Source: Acidobacteria bacterium Ga0077551 (GTDB taxonomy: Bacteria; Pseudomonadota; Alphaproteobacteria; Caulobacterales; Hyphomonadaceae). Taken from it: 64,000 nucleotides of DNA. Both the position numbers and the translations under genes were made by a program. The stretch spans positions 372,001-436,000 of the forward strand of contig LNFC01000014.1 in assembly GCA_001464545.1 (NCBI GenBank). Direction: 5' to 3'. This document shows positions 8,533-17,493 of the stretch, in pieces; position 1 is the first letter of the stretch; each line of letters begins with the position of its first letter. The notes beneath the pieces were generated by a model. The model had not been told where the DNA came from and did no database searches. It worked only from the letters and a program-made list of their open reading frames with translations.

Positions 8533-9429
8533 TCAGCGTGGAATTTCGCCTTTGACATCTTTCATGACGCCGGAGAAATCGAGGCCTGCAAAGCCCCTGT
8601 CGCACAAGGCCTGGTAGATCTTTTCCGCCTGCTCGCCGAAGCGGATTTCGGCGCCGGAGGCGTAGGCGGCGTCGGCCGCGAGGTGCAGGTCCTTCGCCAT
8701 CATCGCGACCGCGAAGCCGGGTTTGTAATCCCGGTTGGCAGGAGACGTGGGCACCGGGCCGGGCGCCGGACAATAGCTGGTCATCGACCAGCACTGGCCG
8801 GAAGAGACCGACGAGATCTTGTAGAAGGTCTCTGCATCAAGCCCGAGCTTTTCGGCGAGGTTGAAGGCCTCGCAGGTGGCGATCATCGAGATGCCGAGCA
8901 GCATGTTGTTGGCGATCTTGGCGGCCTGCCCGTTGCCGGGGCCGCCGGCGTGGAAGATGTTCTTGCCCATGCCCTTGAGAACCTGCTCGGCCTTCTCGAA
9001 CGCCCTGCCCGTCCCGCCCACCATGAAGGTCAGCGTGCCCCCTTCGGCCGCCGCGACACCGCCCGAGACCGGCGCGTCGACAAGGATCAGGCCGGAGAGG
9101 TCCGCCTGGATGTGCGCCTCGCGCGCATCGGTGACGGCAATGGTGGAGCAATCGATCAGCAGCGTGCCGCGCTTTGCGTGATGCTTGACGCCGTCCGGGC
9201 CGAAATAGACGTTGAGCACATGCTTGCCGGCGGGCAGCATGGAGACGACGACGTCGGCATCCTTTACCGCGTCTGCGATGGACGTGGCAGCGCGGGCACC
9301 CTTAGCGGCAACGGCGGCGACCGCTTCGGCGCTCAGATCAAATGCTGCGACGGTGTGACCGGCCTTGACGAGGTTGGCACACATGCCGCCGCCCATGTTG
9401 CCGAGGCCGATGAAGGCGATCTTGGTCAT
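8533..9429 (-). CDS. mmsB: 3-hydroxyisobutyrate dehydrogenase
   Basis: A 298-residue NAD-dependent beta-hydroxyacid dehydrogenase. The N-terminal Rossmann motif is FIGLGNMGGGMCANL. The substrate-binding signature DAPVSGG and the catalytic-lysine region GPGNGQAAKIANNM are both present, and the length is standard. It oxidises 3-hydroxyisobutyrate to methylmalonate semialdehyde in valine breakdown. It begins one base after the enoyl-CoA hydratase stop, so the two are translated from one message, and the next enzyme in the pathway (mmsA) lies upstream on the same strand. Confidence 0.93.
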   Translation of the reverse strand: MTKIAFIGLGNMGGGMCANLVKAGHTVAAFDLSAEAVAAVAAKGARAATSIADAVKDADVVVSMLPAGKHVLNVYFGPDGVKHHAKRGTLLIDCSTIAVTDAREAHIQADLSGLILVDAPVSGGVAAAEGGTLTFMVGGTGRAFEKAEQVLKGMGKNIFHAGGPGNGQAAKIANNMLLGISMIATCEAFNLAEKLGLDAETFYKISSVSSGQCWSMTSYCPAPGPVPTSPANRDYKPGFAVAMMAKDLHLAADAAYASGAEIRFGEQAEKIYQALCDRGFAGLDFSGVMKDVKGEIPR

Positions 9430-9430
9430 C

Positions 9431-10207
9431 TTACTTGTCCTCGAATTTGGCGGGGCGTTTCTCGCTGAAGGCGGCCATGCCTTCTTTCTGGTCGGCTGTG
9501 CCGAACAGGCCCTGAAACAGGCGGCGTTCGAACTTCACGCCTTCCGTGGTCGGAAGTTCAAGCGCGCGGGCCACCATTTCCTTCGCCGCCATCAGCGACG
9601 GCACCGAGAAGCCAGCGATTTCGTTCGCAGCGGCGAGAGCAACCTCCATCAGCGTCTCATGCGGCACGACGCGGGAGACGAGACCGATCCGGTCGGCCTC
9701 TGCCGCGTCAATCATCCGGCCGGTCAGCACAAGGTCCATGGCTTTCGCCTTGCCCACCGCCTTCGTCAGGCGGATGGAGCCGCCCATGCCGGGCGTGACG
9801 CCAAGCTTGATTTCCGGCTGGCCAAACTTGGCCTTGTCGGAGGCAATGATCAGGTCGCACATCATGGCGAGTTCGCACCCGCCCCCGAGCGCGAAGCCGT
9901 TGACCGCCGCGATCACGGGCTTGCGGCTGGCCGCGAACCGGTCCCAGCCGGCGAAATAGTCCTCGACATACATGTCCGAGAAGGATTGCGGTTGCATCTC
10001 CTTTATGTCGGCGCCCGCCGCGAACGCGCGGCCCGCACCCGTCAGCACACTGACGGCAATATCCTTGTTCCGGTCGATCGCAGCAAAGCACTCGACGACC
10101 TCAGACATGATCTCCGCATTGAGCGCGTTCAGGCTGTCCGGCCGGTTCAGCGTCACGATCGCGACGCGGCCCTTCTGTTCGAAGGTGATCGTCTTGTAAT
10201 CGGTCAT
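9431..10207 (-). CDS. Enoyl-CoA hydratase
   Basis: A 258-residue crotonase-family protein. It has the full hydratase signature: the oxyanion-hole motif AGADIKEM, FALGGGCELAMMCD with the first catalytic Glu, and FGQPEIKLGVTPGMGG with the second. Having both Glu residues supports true hydratase rather than isomerase activity. In this operon it most likely hydrates methacrylyl-CoA to 3-hydroxyisobutyryl-CoA in valine catabolism, though it is also close to general short-chain enoyl-CoA hydratases. It is tightly linked to mmsB downstream. Confidence 0.92.
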   Translation of the reverse strand: MTDYKTITFEQKGRVAIVTLNRPDSLNALNAEIMSEVVECFAAIDRNKDIAVSVLTGAGRAFAAGADIKEMQPQSFSDMYVEDYFAGWDRFAASRKPVIAAVNGFALGGGCELAMMCDLIIASDKAKFGQPEIKLGVTPGMGGSIRLTKAVGKAKAMDLVLTGRMIDAAEADRIGLVSRVVPHETLMEVALAAANEIAGFSVPSLMAAKEMVARALELPTTEGVKFERRLFQGLFGTADQKEGMAAFSEKRPAKFEDK

Positions 10208-10262
10208 CGGTTTGGGGGTGGCCTTTCAGGTTGGATGGCGCCTAGGCGCTGGAAATTTTGGC

Positions 10263-11042
10263 TCAGGCGCCAGGCGGCGGTCCGGGCGGTGGCGGGAAGT
10301 CGAGTCCGCTCGTACCGGCGAAGGGTGTGCCCGCGACGACGGCATCATACGCGACTTCGCCCACAGGGGAGAAGCCGATGACCCGGGACACGACGACCAC
10401 GGCAATCAGCACGCCGATTCCCCAGAACCAGCCGGGATGCGGACGGCCATGGGTGCGCCAATCGTAGAAGATGCCGATGGCGGGGAAGATCAGCGCGGCC
10501 AGACCCGCGATCTCAAAGGCATAGGGCGGCAGCAAAGGCATCGGCAGGAGCCGTCCGAAGCCGGGGCCCATCAGCAGCACGAACGAGCCGATCTGCAGGC
10601 GCGCATGCCAGTCGGTCTGCTTGCGCATGACATAGGCCGCGACCAGTAGGCCGATGGCGCCATAGAGGGACAAAGGATTGGCGATGATGAAATGCTGCGG
10701 CTGGAAGAAGAAGGGCGTACGCCCCGTCTGCACCGCCGCCACCGTCACCCAGGTTCCGAATACGAAGAGGCCGAGCACCCAGATGGCGGCCAGTTTGCCG
10801 ACAGTCCGGTGAAGCGCGATGTTGCCCGCCCCCGCGAGCCAGACCTGAGTCAGCACAATGCCGACCCAGCCCATGAATACGACGGCATGGGCATGGACGA
10901 TCAGCGGCGCGCCGAAACTCGACCGGCCCGTCGCAAGCTGGACAACGAAACCCGCCACCAGGATGACGGCCATGCCCGTCGCAAGGTTGCGGATAAAGCG
11001 GCGGTCATCCGCCACAGGGGCAGAAATGTTGGCAGTCGTCAT
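10263..11042 (-). CDS. Multi-pass membrane protein of unknown function
   Basis: A 259-residue protein with about seven hydrophobic segments. Histidines sit within or next to the first two (LIVHAHAVVFMGW, ALHRTVGKLA). The C-terminus is a short Pro/Gly-rich tail (DFPPPPGPPPG). It resembles a widespread uncharacterised family of small His-containing membrane proteins; I cannot name a function. The start at 11042 is supported by a GGGGAGGG ribosome-binding site directly upstream. It lies between mmsA and the enoyl-CoA hydratase gene with short gaps on both sides, so it is probably cotranscribed with the valine genes. Confidence 0.75.
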   Translation of the reverse strand: MTTANISAPVADDRRFIRNLATGMAVILVAGFVVQLATGRSSFGAPLIVHAHAVVFMGWVGIVLTQVWLAGAGNIALHRTVGKLAAIWVLGLFVFGTWVTVAAVQTGRTPFFFQPQHFIIANPLSLYGAIGLLVAAYVMRKQTDWHARLQIGSFVLLMGPGFGRLLPMPLLPPYAFEIAGLAALIFPAIGIFYDWRTHGRPHPGWFWGIGVLIAVVVVSRVIGFSPVGEVAYDAVVAGTPFAGTSGLDFPPPPGPPPGA

Positions 11043-11121
11043 GAAACCCTCCCCGGTTTCGATAGATGGACCGGTCCGAAATACCTGACCCGCGATTTGG
11101 CCACAAGCGCCCCGCCGGGGC

Positions 11122-12618
11122 TCAGCCCATGGTCGGGATGACGAAGGCCTGATCGCCGACATCGCCGTCCGGCCAGCGCTGGGTGACCGTTTTGATCTTG
11201 GTCCAGAACTTGATGCCTTCCGGGCCGTGCTGGTTGGTGTCGCCGAAGGCGGAGCGCTTCCAGCCGCCGAAGGTGTGATAAGCGACCGGCACCGGGATAG
11301 GCACGTTGATGCCCACCATGCCGACATTCACCTGCGCCGCAAACTCGCGCGCCGCGCGGCCATTGGACGTGAAGATCGCGCAACCGTTCCCGTACTGATG
11401 ATCCGAGGCATAGCCGGCCGCTTCCTCCAGTGTCTCGGCGCGCACCACTTGCAGAACCGGCCCGAAGATTTCCTCATGGTAGGATTTCATGCCGGGCTTT
11501 ACATGGTCGAACAGCGACGGGCCGATGAAGAAACCCTTCTCGTGCCCCTGCAGCGTATGGCCCCGGCCATCGAGCACGAGCTTGGCGCCCTCATCAACGC
11601 CCATCTGGATGTAGCTTTCGATCTTCGCCTTGTGCACGGCGGAGACGACCGGACCATAATGCGCGTCCTTGTCGGTCGAGATGCCGATCTTCAGCTTCCG
11701 CGCCTCGGCCGTCATGCGCTCGACAAACTCGTCCGCCGTTTTCTTGCCGACCGGCACGGCCACCGGCAGCGCCATGCAGCGCTCCCCCGCCGAGCCATAG
11801 GCCGCGCCGACGATGTCTTTCACTGCCTGCTCCATGTCGGCGTCCGGCAGGATGATGCCATGGTTCTTCGCCCCGCCCATGGCCTGCACGCGCTTGCCGT
11901 GCGCGGTACCGGTCGAATAGACATATTGTGCGATGTCGGACGATCCGACGAAGCTGACAGCCTTGATGTCCGGATGCGTCAAGATTGCATCGACCGAGAC
12001 CTTGTCGCCATTGACGACGTTCAGCACGCCCGCCGGCGCGCCCGCCTCGAGCATCAGCTCGGCCAGCCGCATCGGCACGGAAGGGTCCTTCTCCGACGGC
12101 TTCAGGATGAACGTATTGCCGCACGCGATGGAGACGGCGGCCATCCAGCATGGGATCATGGCGGGGAAATTGAACGGCGTGATGCCGGCGCAGACGCCGA
12201 GCGCCTGACGCATCGAGTAGACGTCGATGCCGGGCCCGGCCCCTTCGGTGTATTCGCCCTTCAGCAGGTGCGGCACGCCGCAGGCAAACTCGACCACATC
12301 GAGGCCGCGCTGGATGTCGCCCTTCGAGTCGGCGATCACCTTGCCGTGCTCGGACGATAGGAGATGCGCGAGGTCGTTCATGTTGGCTTCGACGAGGCGC
12401 TTGAACTCGAACATCACGCGGGCGCGGCGCTGCGGGTTGGTCGCCGCCCAGGCTGGAAGCGCCGCCTTGGCTGCGTCCACGGCCGCGCCGAGTTCGGCCA
12501 CCGTCGCGAGCGCGACGCGGCCCTGAACCTCTCCGGTGTTCGGATTGTAGATGTCGCCAAACCGGCCGGATGTCCCGGCCACGGCCTTGCCGCCGATGAA
12601 ATGATGCACCTCGCGCAT
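11122..12618 (-). CDS. mmsA: Methylmalonate-semialdehyde dehydrogenase (CoA-acylating)
   Basis: A 498-residue aldehyde dehydrogenase. MREVHHFIGGKAVAG and the catalytic-cysteine region GSAGERCMALPVAV are diagnostic of the MmsA branch, which converts methylmalonate semialdehyde to propionyl-CoA, releasing CO2. The N-terminal NAD-binding motif FVGSSDIAQYVY replaces the usual G-x4-G aldehyde dehydrogenase motif, as expected in this branch. The ATG at 12618 has a GGGAGA ribosome-binding site; the open frame continues upstream to 12969 without a family-like sequence. It is first in the valine run and is divergent from the pump genes at 12854. Confidence 0.95.
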   Translation of the reverse strand: MREVHHFIGGKAVAGTSGRFGDIYNPNTGEVQGRVALATVAELGAAVDAAKAALPAWAATNPQRRARVMFEFKRLVEANMNDLAHLLSSEHGKVIADSKGDIQRGLDVVEFACGVPHLLKGEYTEGAGPGIDVYSMRQALGVCAGITPFNFPAMIPCWMAAVSIACGNTFILKPSEKDPSVPMRLAELMLEAGAPAGVLNVVNGDKVSVDAILTHPDIKAVSFVGSSDIAQYVYSTGTAHGKRVQAMGGAKNHGIILPDADMEQAVKDIVGAAYGSAGERCMALPVAVPVGKKTADEFVERMTAEARKLKIGISTDKDAHYGPVVSAVHKAKIESYIQMGVDEGAKLVLDGRGHTLQGHEKGFFIGPSLFDHVKPGMKSYHEEIFGPVLQVVRAETLEEAAGYASDHQYGNGCAIFTSNGRAAREFAAQVNVGMVGINVPIPVPVAYHTFGGWKRSAFGDTNQHGPEGIKFWTKIKTVTQRWPDGDVGDQAFVIPTMG

Positions 12619-12853
12619 GGCGTGTCTCCCTGTTCTCTGGCGCGCGTTATAGGCGCACCCTCGCCCGAGATACATGGCGAATTTCGCCGCCGATCCCCTG
12701 CCGGAACGGCCCCGCGAAAAATGGAGCTTGCTTGCCTCTGCGGCAGGTTCCGGATCAATGTATCCAGGCGGCGAGCGGAACGCACGAAGAGGCGTCCGCC
12801 GGCAGACCGCCCTGGAGGAACATACCGGCGTTTTCCCATGCCGGAACAAAGCA

Positions 12854-14029
12854 ATGGACGGCGATACGCAACTTCTGCCCGAAACCCAGCTGACAGCGCG
12901 GCAACGCGCCGCCGAACTCCTCAGCTCGCCCCGCAACCGGCAACGAATCGCGATCGCCGCCGGCCTCATCTTCCTGCTGCTGGCCGCGCGCTTCGTGATG
13001 GACCGCGCCGCTTACGTCTCCACCTCCGATGCCCGGATAGCGGCCGACATGATCGCTGTCTCGACCGACATCTCCGGGCGCATCACCAGCGTTGCCGTCA
13101 GCGAGGGCGACCGGGTGGCGGCCGGCGACGTGCTCTACACGATCGATGACCGCGAAGCCGTCTTCATGCTGGCTCAGTATGAGGCCGAAGCAAACCGGCT
13201 GCGTGCTGAGATCGCGCGGGAGGAAGCGCGCGCCGGCCTCGCGACGTCCAAGGCCGGAAGCCAGGTGGCCGCGCGCCAGGCCGGCACGCGGTCGGCGTCC
13301 GCATCGGTCGAGGCCGCGCGGTCGAATCTCGAAAACGCGCGGCAGGAACATGACCGCACGAAGAACCTGTTCGAACAGGGACGGATCCCGAAAAGCACCT
13401 ACGACCAGGCGAAGAACGCGCTCGATACGGCCACGCAAGACTTGCTCCGCGCGCAGGCGGAGCGCGAGACCGCCGCTGCCGACCAGCGCACCGCCAGCAT
13501 CACAGGCCAGGAAGTGCGACTGATCGATTACGACCTTTCCGTCCTTCAGGCGGAGCTCGAACAGGCCGTCGCGCGAGTGGAGGCGCAGAAGGTTGTGCTG
13601 GACCAGCACACCATCCGGGCGCCGGTGGACGGCGTGATCGACGAGCTGTTCTATGACGCGGGCGAGCATTCCCTGCACGGGTTCCGGATGGCGCTTATGC
13701 ATGATCCGGACGCGGTGTGGGTGTCGGCCAATATCAAGGAAACCGATATCCGGAATGTGCACCCCGGAGCCGTGGTGAAGGTCAAGGCGGACAGCAATCC
13801 GTCCGCCGACATTCAGGGCCGCGTGACCCGCGTACGCGAAACGACCCTGTCGGAAGCGGCGATGATGCCGAACCCGAATGCCAATGGCGTGTTCACGAAG
13901 ATCACGCAGCGCATCAAGGTGCGTATCGATCTCGAACCGACGGATGTGCACCTGCGCACCGGCACGATGGTCAGCATACGGATCCGTAAGTCAGACGGCC
14001 CCGCCGCGTCGGCGCCGGCTGCGTCTTGA
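12854..14029 (+). CDS. HlyD/EmrA-family membrane fusion protein
   Basis: A 391-residue periplasmic adaptor with one N-terminal membrane helix (IAIAAGLIFLLLAARFVM). A beta-barrel/lipoyl half follows (ISGRITSVAVSEGDRVAAGDVLYTID). The long coiled-coil hairpin is rich in Ala, Glu and Arg (residues about 110-240), and the second lipoyl half is TIRAPVDGVIDELFYDAGE. It connects an inner-membrane MFS pump to an outer-membrane channel. The downstream gene is a DHA2 MFS transporter whose start overlaps this stop by four bases, giving the EmrAB arrangement. The exported compound is unknown. Confidence 0.9.
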   Translation: MDGDTQLLPETQLTARQRAAELLSSPRNRQRIAIAAGLIFLLLAARFVMDRAAYVSTSDARIAADMIAVSTDISGRITSVAVSEGDRVAAGDVLYTIDDREAVFMLAQYEAEANRLRAEIAREEARAGLATSKAGSQVAARQAGTRSASASVEAARSNLENARQEHDRTKNLFEQGRIPKSTYDQAKNALDTATQDLLRAQAERETAAADQRTASITGQEVRLIDYDLSVLQAELEQAVARVEAQKVVLDQHTIRAPVDGVIDELFYDAGEHSLHGFRMALMHDPDAVWVSANIKETDIRNVHPGAVVKVKADSNPSADIQGRVTRVRETTLSEAAMMPNPNANGVFTKITQRIKVRIDLEPTDVHLRTGTMVSIRIRKSDGPAASAPAAS

Positions 14030-15672
14030 CGGAGGCCGCGGGCCTCGCGGTTCCCGCAAGCGGTGGCCCGCGCCCCGTCTCGCCGGATGACATCCCACCG
14101 AATGCCGGCCGCGCGATCCGCGCACGCTTCGCGCAGTTCGGCGCCAACTACCGCTGGTTCCTGCTGCTGACCATGCTGATGGGCTCGATGTCCACCATGC
14201 TCGCGGCGACGACGGTCAACGTCGCCCTGCCCGCCATGATCGGCGCGTTCGGGCTCGGCCAGGACCAGGCGCAATGGATGTCCACGGCGTTCCTCGCGTC
14301 GTCAACGCTGGCCATGCTGGCAAACGCCTGGGCCATGGCCACCTACGGCCCGCGCGCGACTTACATATTCGGCATGGCCACCTTCATCATCGGCTCCCTG
14401 CTCGGCGCCGTCAGCGCGACGCTGGAAATGCTGATCGTCGCCCGCGCCTTGCAGGGCGTATCGGCCGGCCTGTTGCAGCCGATGTCGATGTTCCTGATCT
14501 TCCAGACCTTTCCGGACCGGTTGCGCGGCACGGCAATGGGCCTGTTCTCGATCGGCGTGGTGCTGGCGCCTGCATTCGGGCCGGCTCTTGGCGGTGTCGC
14601 GGTGGACCTCGCCAGCTGGCGCTTCGTGTTCGTCGCCACGCTGCCGCTGGCCGTCATTGCCCTCGCCATTGCGCCCTTCCTGATGCCCGACGGTGAACGG
14701 CAAAGCCATGAAAAGAAGCCGCCTCTGGATTGGCAGGGGCTCTGCCTGCTGGCGGTCGCCCTCGTCGGTCTGCTCTCCGCCTTTGCGGGCGGCAACCGCG
14801 ATGGTTGGGATTCGGATACGACGTTCATCAAGATCACGGTCGCCCTCGCGGCCGCCGTCCTCTTCTATTTCTGGGAACGACGCCATCCGTTTCCGGCGCT
14901 CAATCCGGCGATCTTCAAGTACCGCCAGTTCTGGTCGGCAGGCCTTATCATCGTCGCGACCGGTACGGCCATCTACGGCTCGACCTATCTCATCCCGCTT
15001 TTCGTCCAGATCGTTCAGGGCTACTCGCCCACCGCAGCGGGGGTGATGATGATTCCCGCCGGTCTCGCCATGGTCGTTGGCTTTCCGATCGCGGGGCGCC
15101 TGACGGACCGGATGGACCCGCGATGGCTGCTGACATTCGGCATCCTGTGTTTCGCGATATCCGGGTTTCTGCTCGCCGGCGTGACGGCGCTGACGCCTTA
15201 CTGGCTCCTCGTTAGCTGGATCATGCTCAGCCGTGTCGGCATCGCGTTCTGCAATCCACCCGCGAATACGACCGCCGTCCGCGCCGTGCCGCTGCACCTG
15301 CTGGCGTCGGCGACGGGCGGCGTATCCTTCCTGATGCAGGTGGGCGGCGCGTTCGGTGTGAATCTTCTGGCCGTTCTGCTGCAGCGGCGCACCATCTTTC
15401 ACGGCGACCATCTCGCCGCCGAGATGACCGAGTCGAACCCCCAGTTCCTCTACCAGCACGCCATGCAATCGCAGGCGCTCGAGGCGAGCGGCATGCCGCC
15501 GCTCACGGCGTTCACCAGCTCGTTCGAAGCCATCGGCGGCCAGATCGCCATGCAAGCCACGGTGCTCGCGTTCCGGGACTGTTTCTTCGTGATTGCGGTA
15601 TGGTTCGTCATCGTCCTTTCCGCCATCGCCTTCATGCCGAAGCCGCAACTTCAGATGGCCCAAAGCCGCTGA
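14026..15672 (+). CDS. DHA2-family (EmrB-like) MFS drug exporter
   Basis: A 548-residue protein with about 14 membrane segments. After a cytoplasmic N-terminal tail comes WFLLLTMLMGSMSTMLAATTVNVALPAMIGAFG, the characteristic DHA2 motif D1 region; GLLQPMSMFLIFQTFP and LGGVAVDLASWRFVFV follow. It exports toxic compounds using proton antiport. The start is a TTG at 14026 that overlaps the stop of the adaptor gene (TTGA), which implies coupled translation. The partner outer-membrane protein is not in the window. Confidence 0.9.
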   Translation: MTEAAGLAVPASGGPRPVSPDDIPPNAGRAIRARFAQFGANYRWFLLLTMLMGSMSTMLAATTVNVALPAMIGAFGLGQDQAQWMSTAFLASSTLAMLANAWAMATYGPRATYIFGMATFIIGSLLGAVSATLEMLIVARALQGVSAGLLQPMSMFLIFQTFPDRLRGTAMGLFSIGVVLAPAFGPALGGVAVDLASWRFVFVATLPLAVIALAIAPFLMPDGERQSHEKKPPLDWQGLCLLAVALVGLLSAFAGGNRDGWDSDTTFIKITVALAAAVLFYFWERRHPFPALNPAIFKYRQFWSAGLIIVATGTAIYGSTYLIPLFVQIVQGYSPTAAGVMMIPAGLAMVVGFPIAGRLTDRMDPRWLLTFGILCFAISGFLLAGVTALTPYWLLVSWIMLSRVGIAFCNPPANTTAVRAVPLHLLASATGGVSFLMQVGGAFGVNLLAVLLQRRTIFHGDHLAAEMTESNPQFLYQHAMQSQALEASGMPPLTAFTSSFEAIGGQIAMQATVLAFRDCFFVIAVWFVIVLSAIAFMPKPQLQMAQSR

Positions 15673-15784
15673 TCGCAGGCCGCGCCTTGAAGTGACCGTC
15701 ACGATCGTTAGCTGAGCGGTTGGAACCAACACCGGAGATGGGCGTTGTGCAGCGGCGCCTCAAGCCCAGCAATCCGGAGTTTGG

Positions 15785-16642
15785 ATGAAAAAGATCGTGG
15801 CCTTCGTGAACCCTCAATCCGGTTCGGTGCCCAGGGATGGGAGCGAAGCGCTGGAGCGCGTCCTGTCCGATCTGGGCTACACGGCCGACATCATTTCCTT
15901 TGAAGAAGGGGACGTGAAGACGACGCTGCAGCGCGCCATTGATCAGTCGCCGGATTACCTGATTGCTTGGGGCGGCGATGGCAGCATCAACTGCGCCCTC
16001 ACCGCCTCCGGCTCGGATGGCCCACCTGTCCTGGCCCTGCCCGGCGGCACGATGAACCTCTTGCACCAACGCCTCCACCATGGCCGCACCGGCTGGGAAG
16101 ACATCCTGCGCTCGGCGCTCGAAGACCCGCAGGTTTCGCCCTGGGCCGCCGGCGAGGTCGAGGGCCAGCGTTTCTATGTGGCCGTCATGGTCGGCCGGCT
16201 CACCACGCTCAGCGAAAGCCGGGAACTCGTGCGCAAGGGCGCGTTCCTGGAAGCCATCACGGCCGCCGCAAAGAACTCGGTCTTCGACATGGAAACCCGG
16301 CTGCAGCTTCGCTCGCGCATCGGCTCCCGCATCATCAGCACGGACGCCACGGCGGGCGCGATCGTTCTGGCGGGCGAAAAACGTCCACGTTTCGATGTGG
16401 CTGCCATTGATCCCGCCTCGCAACTGGATCTCGTGAGCGTCGGGTTCCAGTCCCTGCTGAACGGTTGGCGCGACGCAGAAGACGTCTCCATCGAAACAGC
16501 GAGCGGCGTCACGGTGGAGGACATCCACGGCGATCCGATCCCCGCGACCATCGACGGCGAGCCGTGCGAGTTGCCGCCGATCTGCGAGTTTCGCCTGATC
16601 CCTGTGGCCGCGCAGGTCATCCGTTCCAAGCCGGTGTCATGA
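15785..16642 (+). CDS. Diacylglycerol kinase-family lipid kinase
   Basis: A 285-residue protein. The N-terminus MKKIVAFVNPQSGSVPRDG, the ATP-binding motif WGGDGSINCAL and PGGTMNLL are the conserved blocks of the DAGK catalytic domain. The C-terminal beta-sandwich domain ends with TIDGEPCELP, as in YegS/DgkB-type soluble lipid kinases. It probably phosphorylates diacylglycerol or another membrane lipid at the inner face of the membrane. It overlaps the downstream phosphoesterase gene by four bases (ATGA), so the two products probably act together. GGAG lies six bases before the ATG. Confidence 0.85.
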   Translation: MKKIVAFVNPQSGSVPRDGSEALERVLSDLGYTADIISFEEGDVKTTLQRAIDQSPDYLIAWGGDGSINCALTASGSDGPPVLALPGGTMNLLHQRLHHGRTGWEDILRSALEDPQVSPWAAGEVEGQRFYVAVMVGRLTTLSESRELVRKGAFLEAITAAAKNSVFDMETRLQLRSRIGSRIISTDATAGAIVLAGEKRPRFDVAAIDPASQLDLVSVGFQSLLNGWRDAEDVSIETASGVTVEDIHGDPIPATIDGEPCELPPICEFRLIPVAAQVIRSKPVS

Positions 16643-17424
16643 GGCTCATTCACGTCTCCGATATCCATATCGGCGCGACCAGCGAAGCGATCCTCGATGC
16701 CGCGCATCAAGCCATCAAGGCGCATCCCGGCGCCGCGCTTGTGGTGAGCGGAGACCTGACCCAGCGTGGCTCGCGCGACGAATTCCGCCGGGCGCGGGAC
16801 TGGGTGGACGCGGTGAAGCTTCCCACCATCGTCGTCCCCGGCAATCACGACACACCCCTGCTGCATCCGGGGCACAGGGTATTCAAACCGTTTGACCGCT
16901 ACAGGGATTATTTCGGCGACCTGACGCGACCCCTCAACGCGGGTGCGGCGCGGCTGCTGCCTCTCAACACGGCGCGCGGCTGGCAATCTCGTGCGAACTG
17001 GGCCGAGGGCTCGGTGGCGCTGGATGAGCTGGATGAGATGATCTCCGAAGGCGCCGATTCCGGCGCGGTCCCGATCATGGTGTGCCACCATCCGTTCACC
17101 CCGTTTTCCGGCGCCGGACTGACCACACGGACACGCCGCGGCGATGTCGCCAGTGAGCGGCTCGCCAGGAGCCCCGTGCGCCTACTGATGACGGGCCATG
17201 TCCATACGCCGCACATCGAACGCATCGCGCCCGGAAGCGGCGAATACATCGCCCTCTCCGCCGGCACACTCTCCCTCCGCCTGCGCGCCTCGCCGCCCGG
17301 TTTCAACATCGTCGACATCGACGCAGACGGCCTGTCGGTCGCGCCCTACACCTACAACCACGAGACTTTCGAGCCGCTTCCGTCCGCCCGTCTCGATTGG
17401 ACCGAAGCTTCAGACCCGGGTTAG
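16639..17424 (+). CDS. Calcineurin-type metallophosphoesterase
   Basis: A 261-residue protein with all five metallophosphoesterase blocks in order: HVSDIHIG (D-x-H), SGDLTQRG (GD), VPGNHD (GNHD), CHHPF (H) and TGHVHTPH (GHxH). These hold a two-metal centre that hydrolyses phosphomono- or diesters. Its coupling to a lipid kinase by a 4-base overlap suggests a phospholipid or lipid-phosphate substrate, though cyclic-nucleotide or nucleotide-type substrates also occur in this family. Confidence 0.9.
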   Translation: MRLIHVSDIHIGATSEAILDAAHQAIKAHPGAALVVSGDLTQRGSRDEFRRARDWVDAVKLPTIVVPGNHDTPLLHPGHRVFKPFDRYRDYFGDLTRPLNAGAARLLPLNTARGWQSRANWAEGSVALDELDEMISEGADSGAVPIMVCHHPFTPFSGAGLTTRTRRGDVASERLARSPVRLLMTGHVHTPHIERIAPGSGEYIALSAGTLSLRLRASPPGFNIVDIDADGLSVAPYTYNHETFEPLPSARLDWTEASDPG

Positions 17425-17493
17425 CCGCTCGGCCTCGGCCACTTGTTCCGCCCCTCCAAACCGGTACATGCTACATCCGGGGAGGACGACCGG

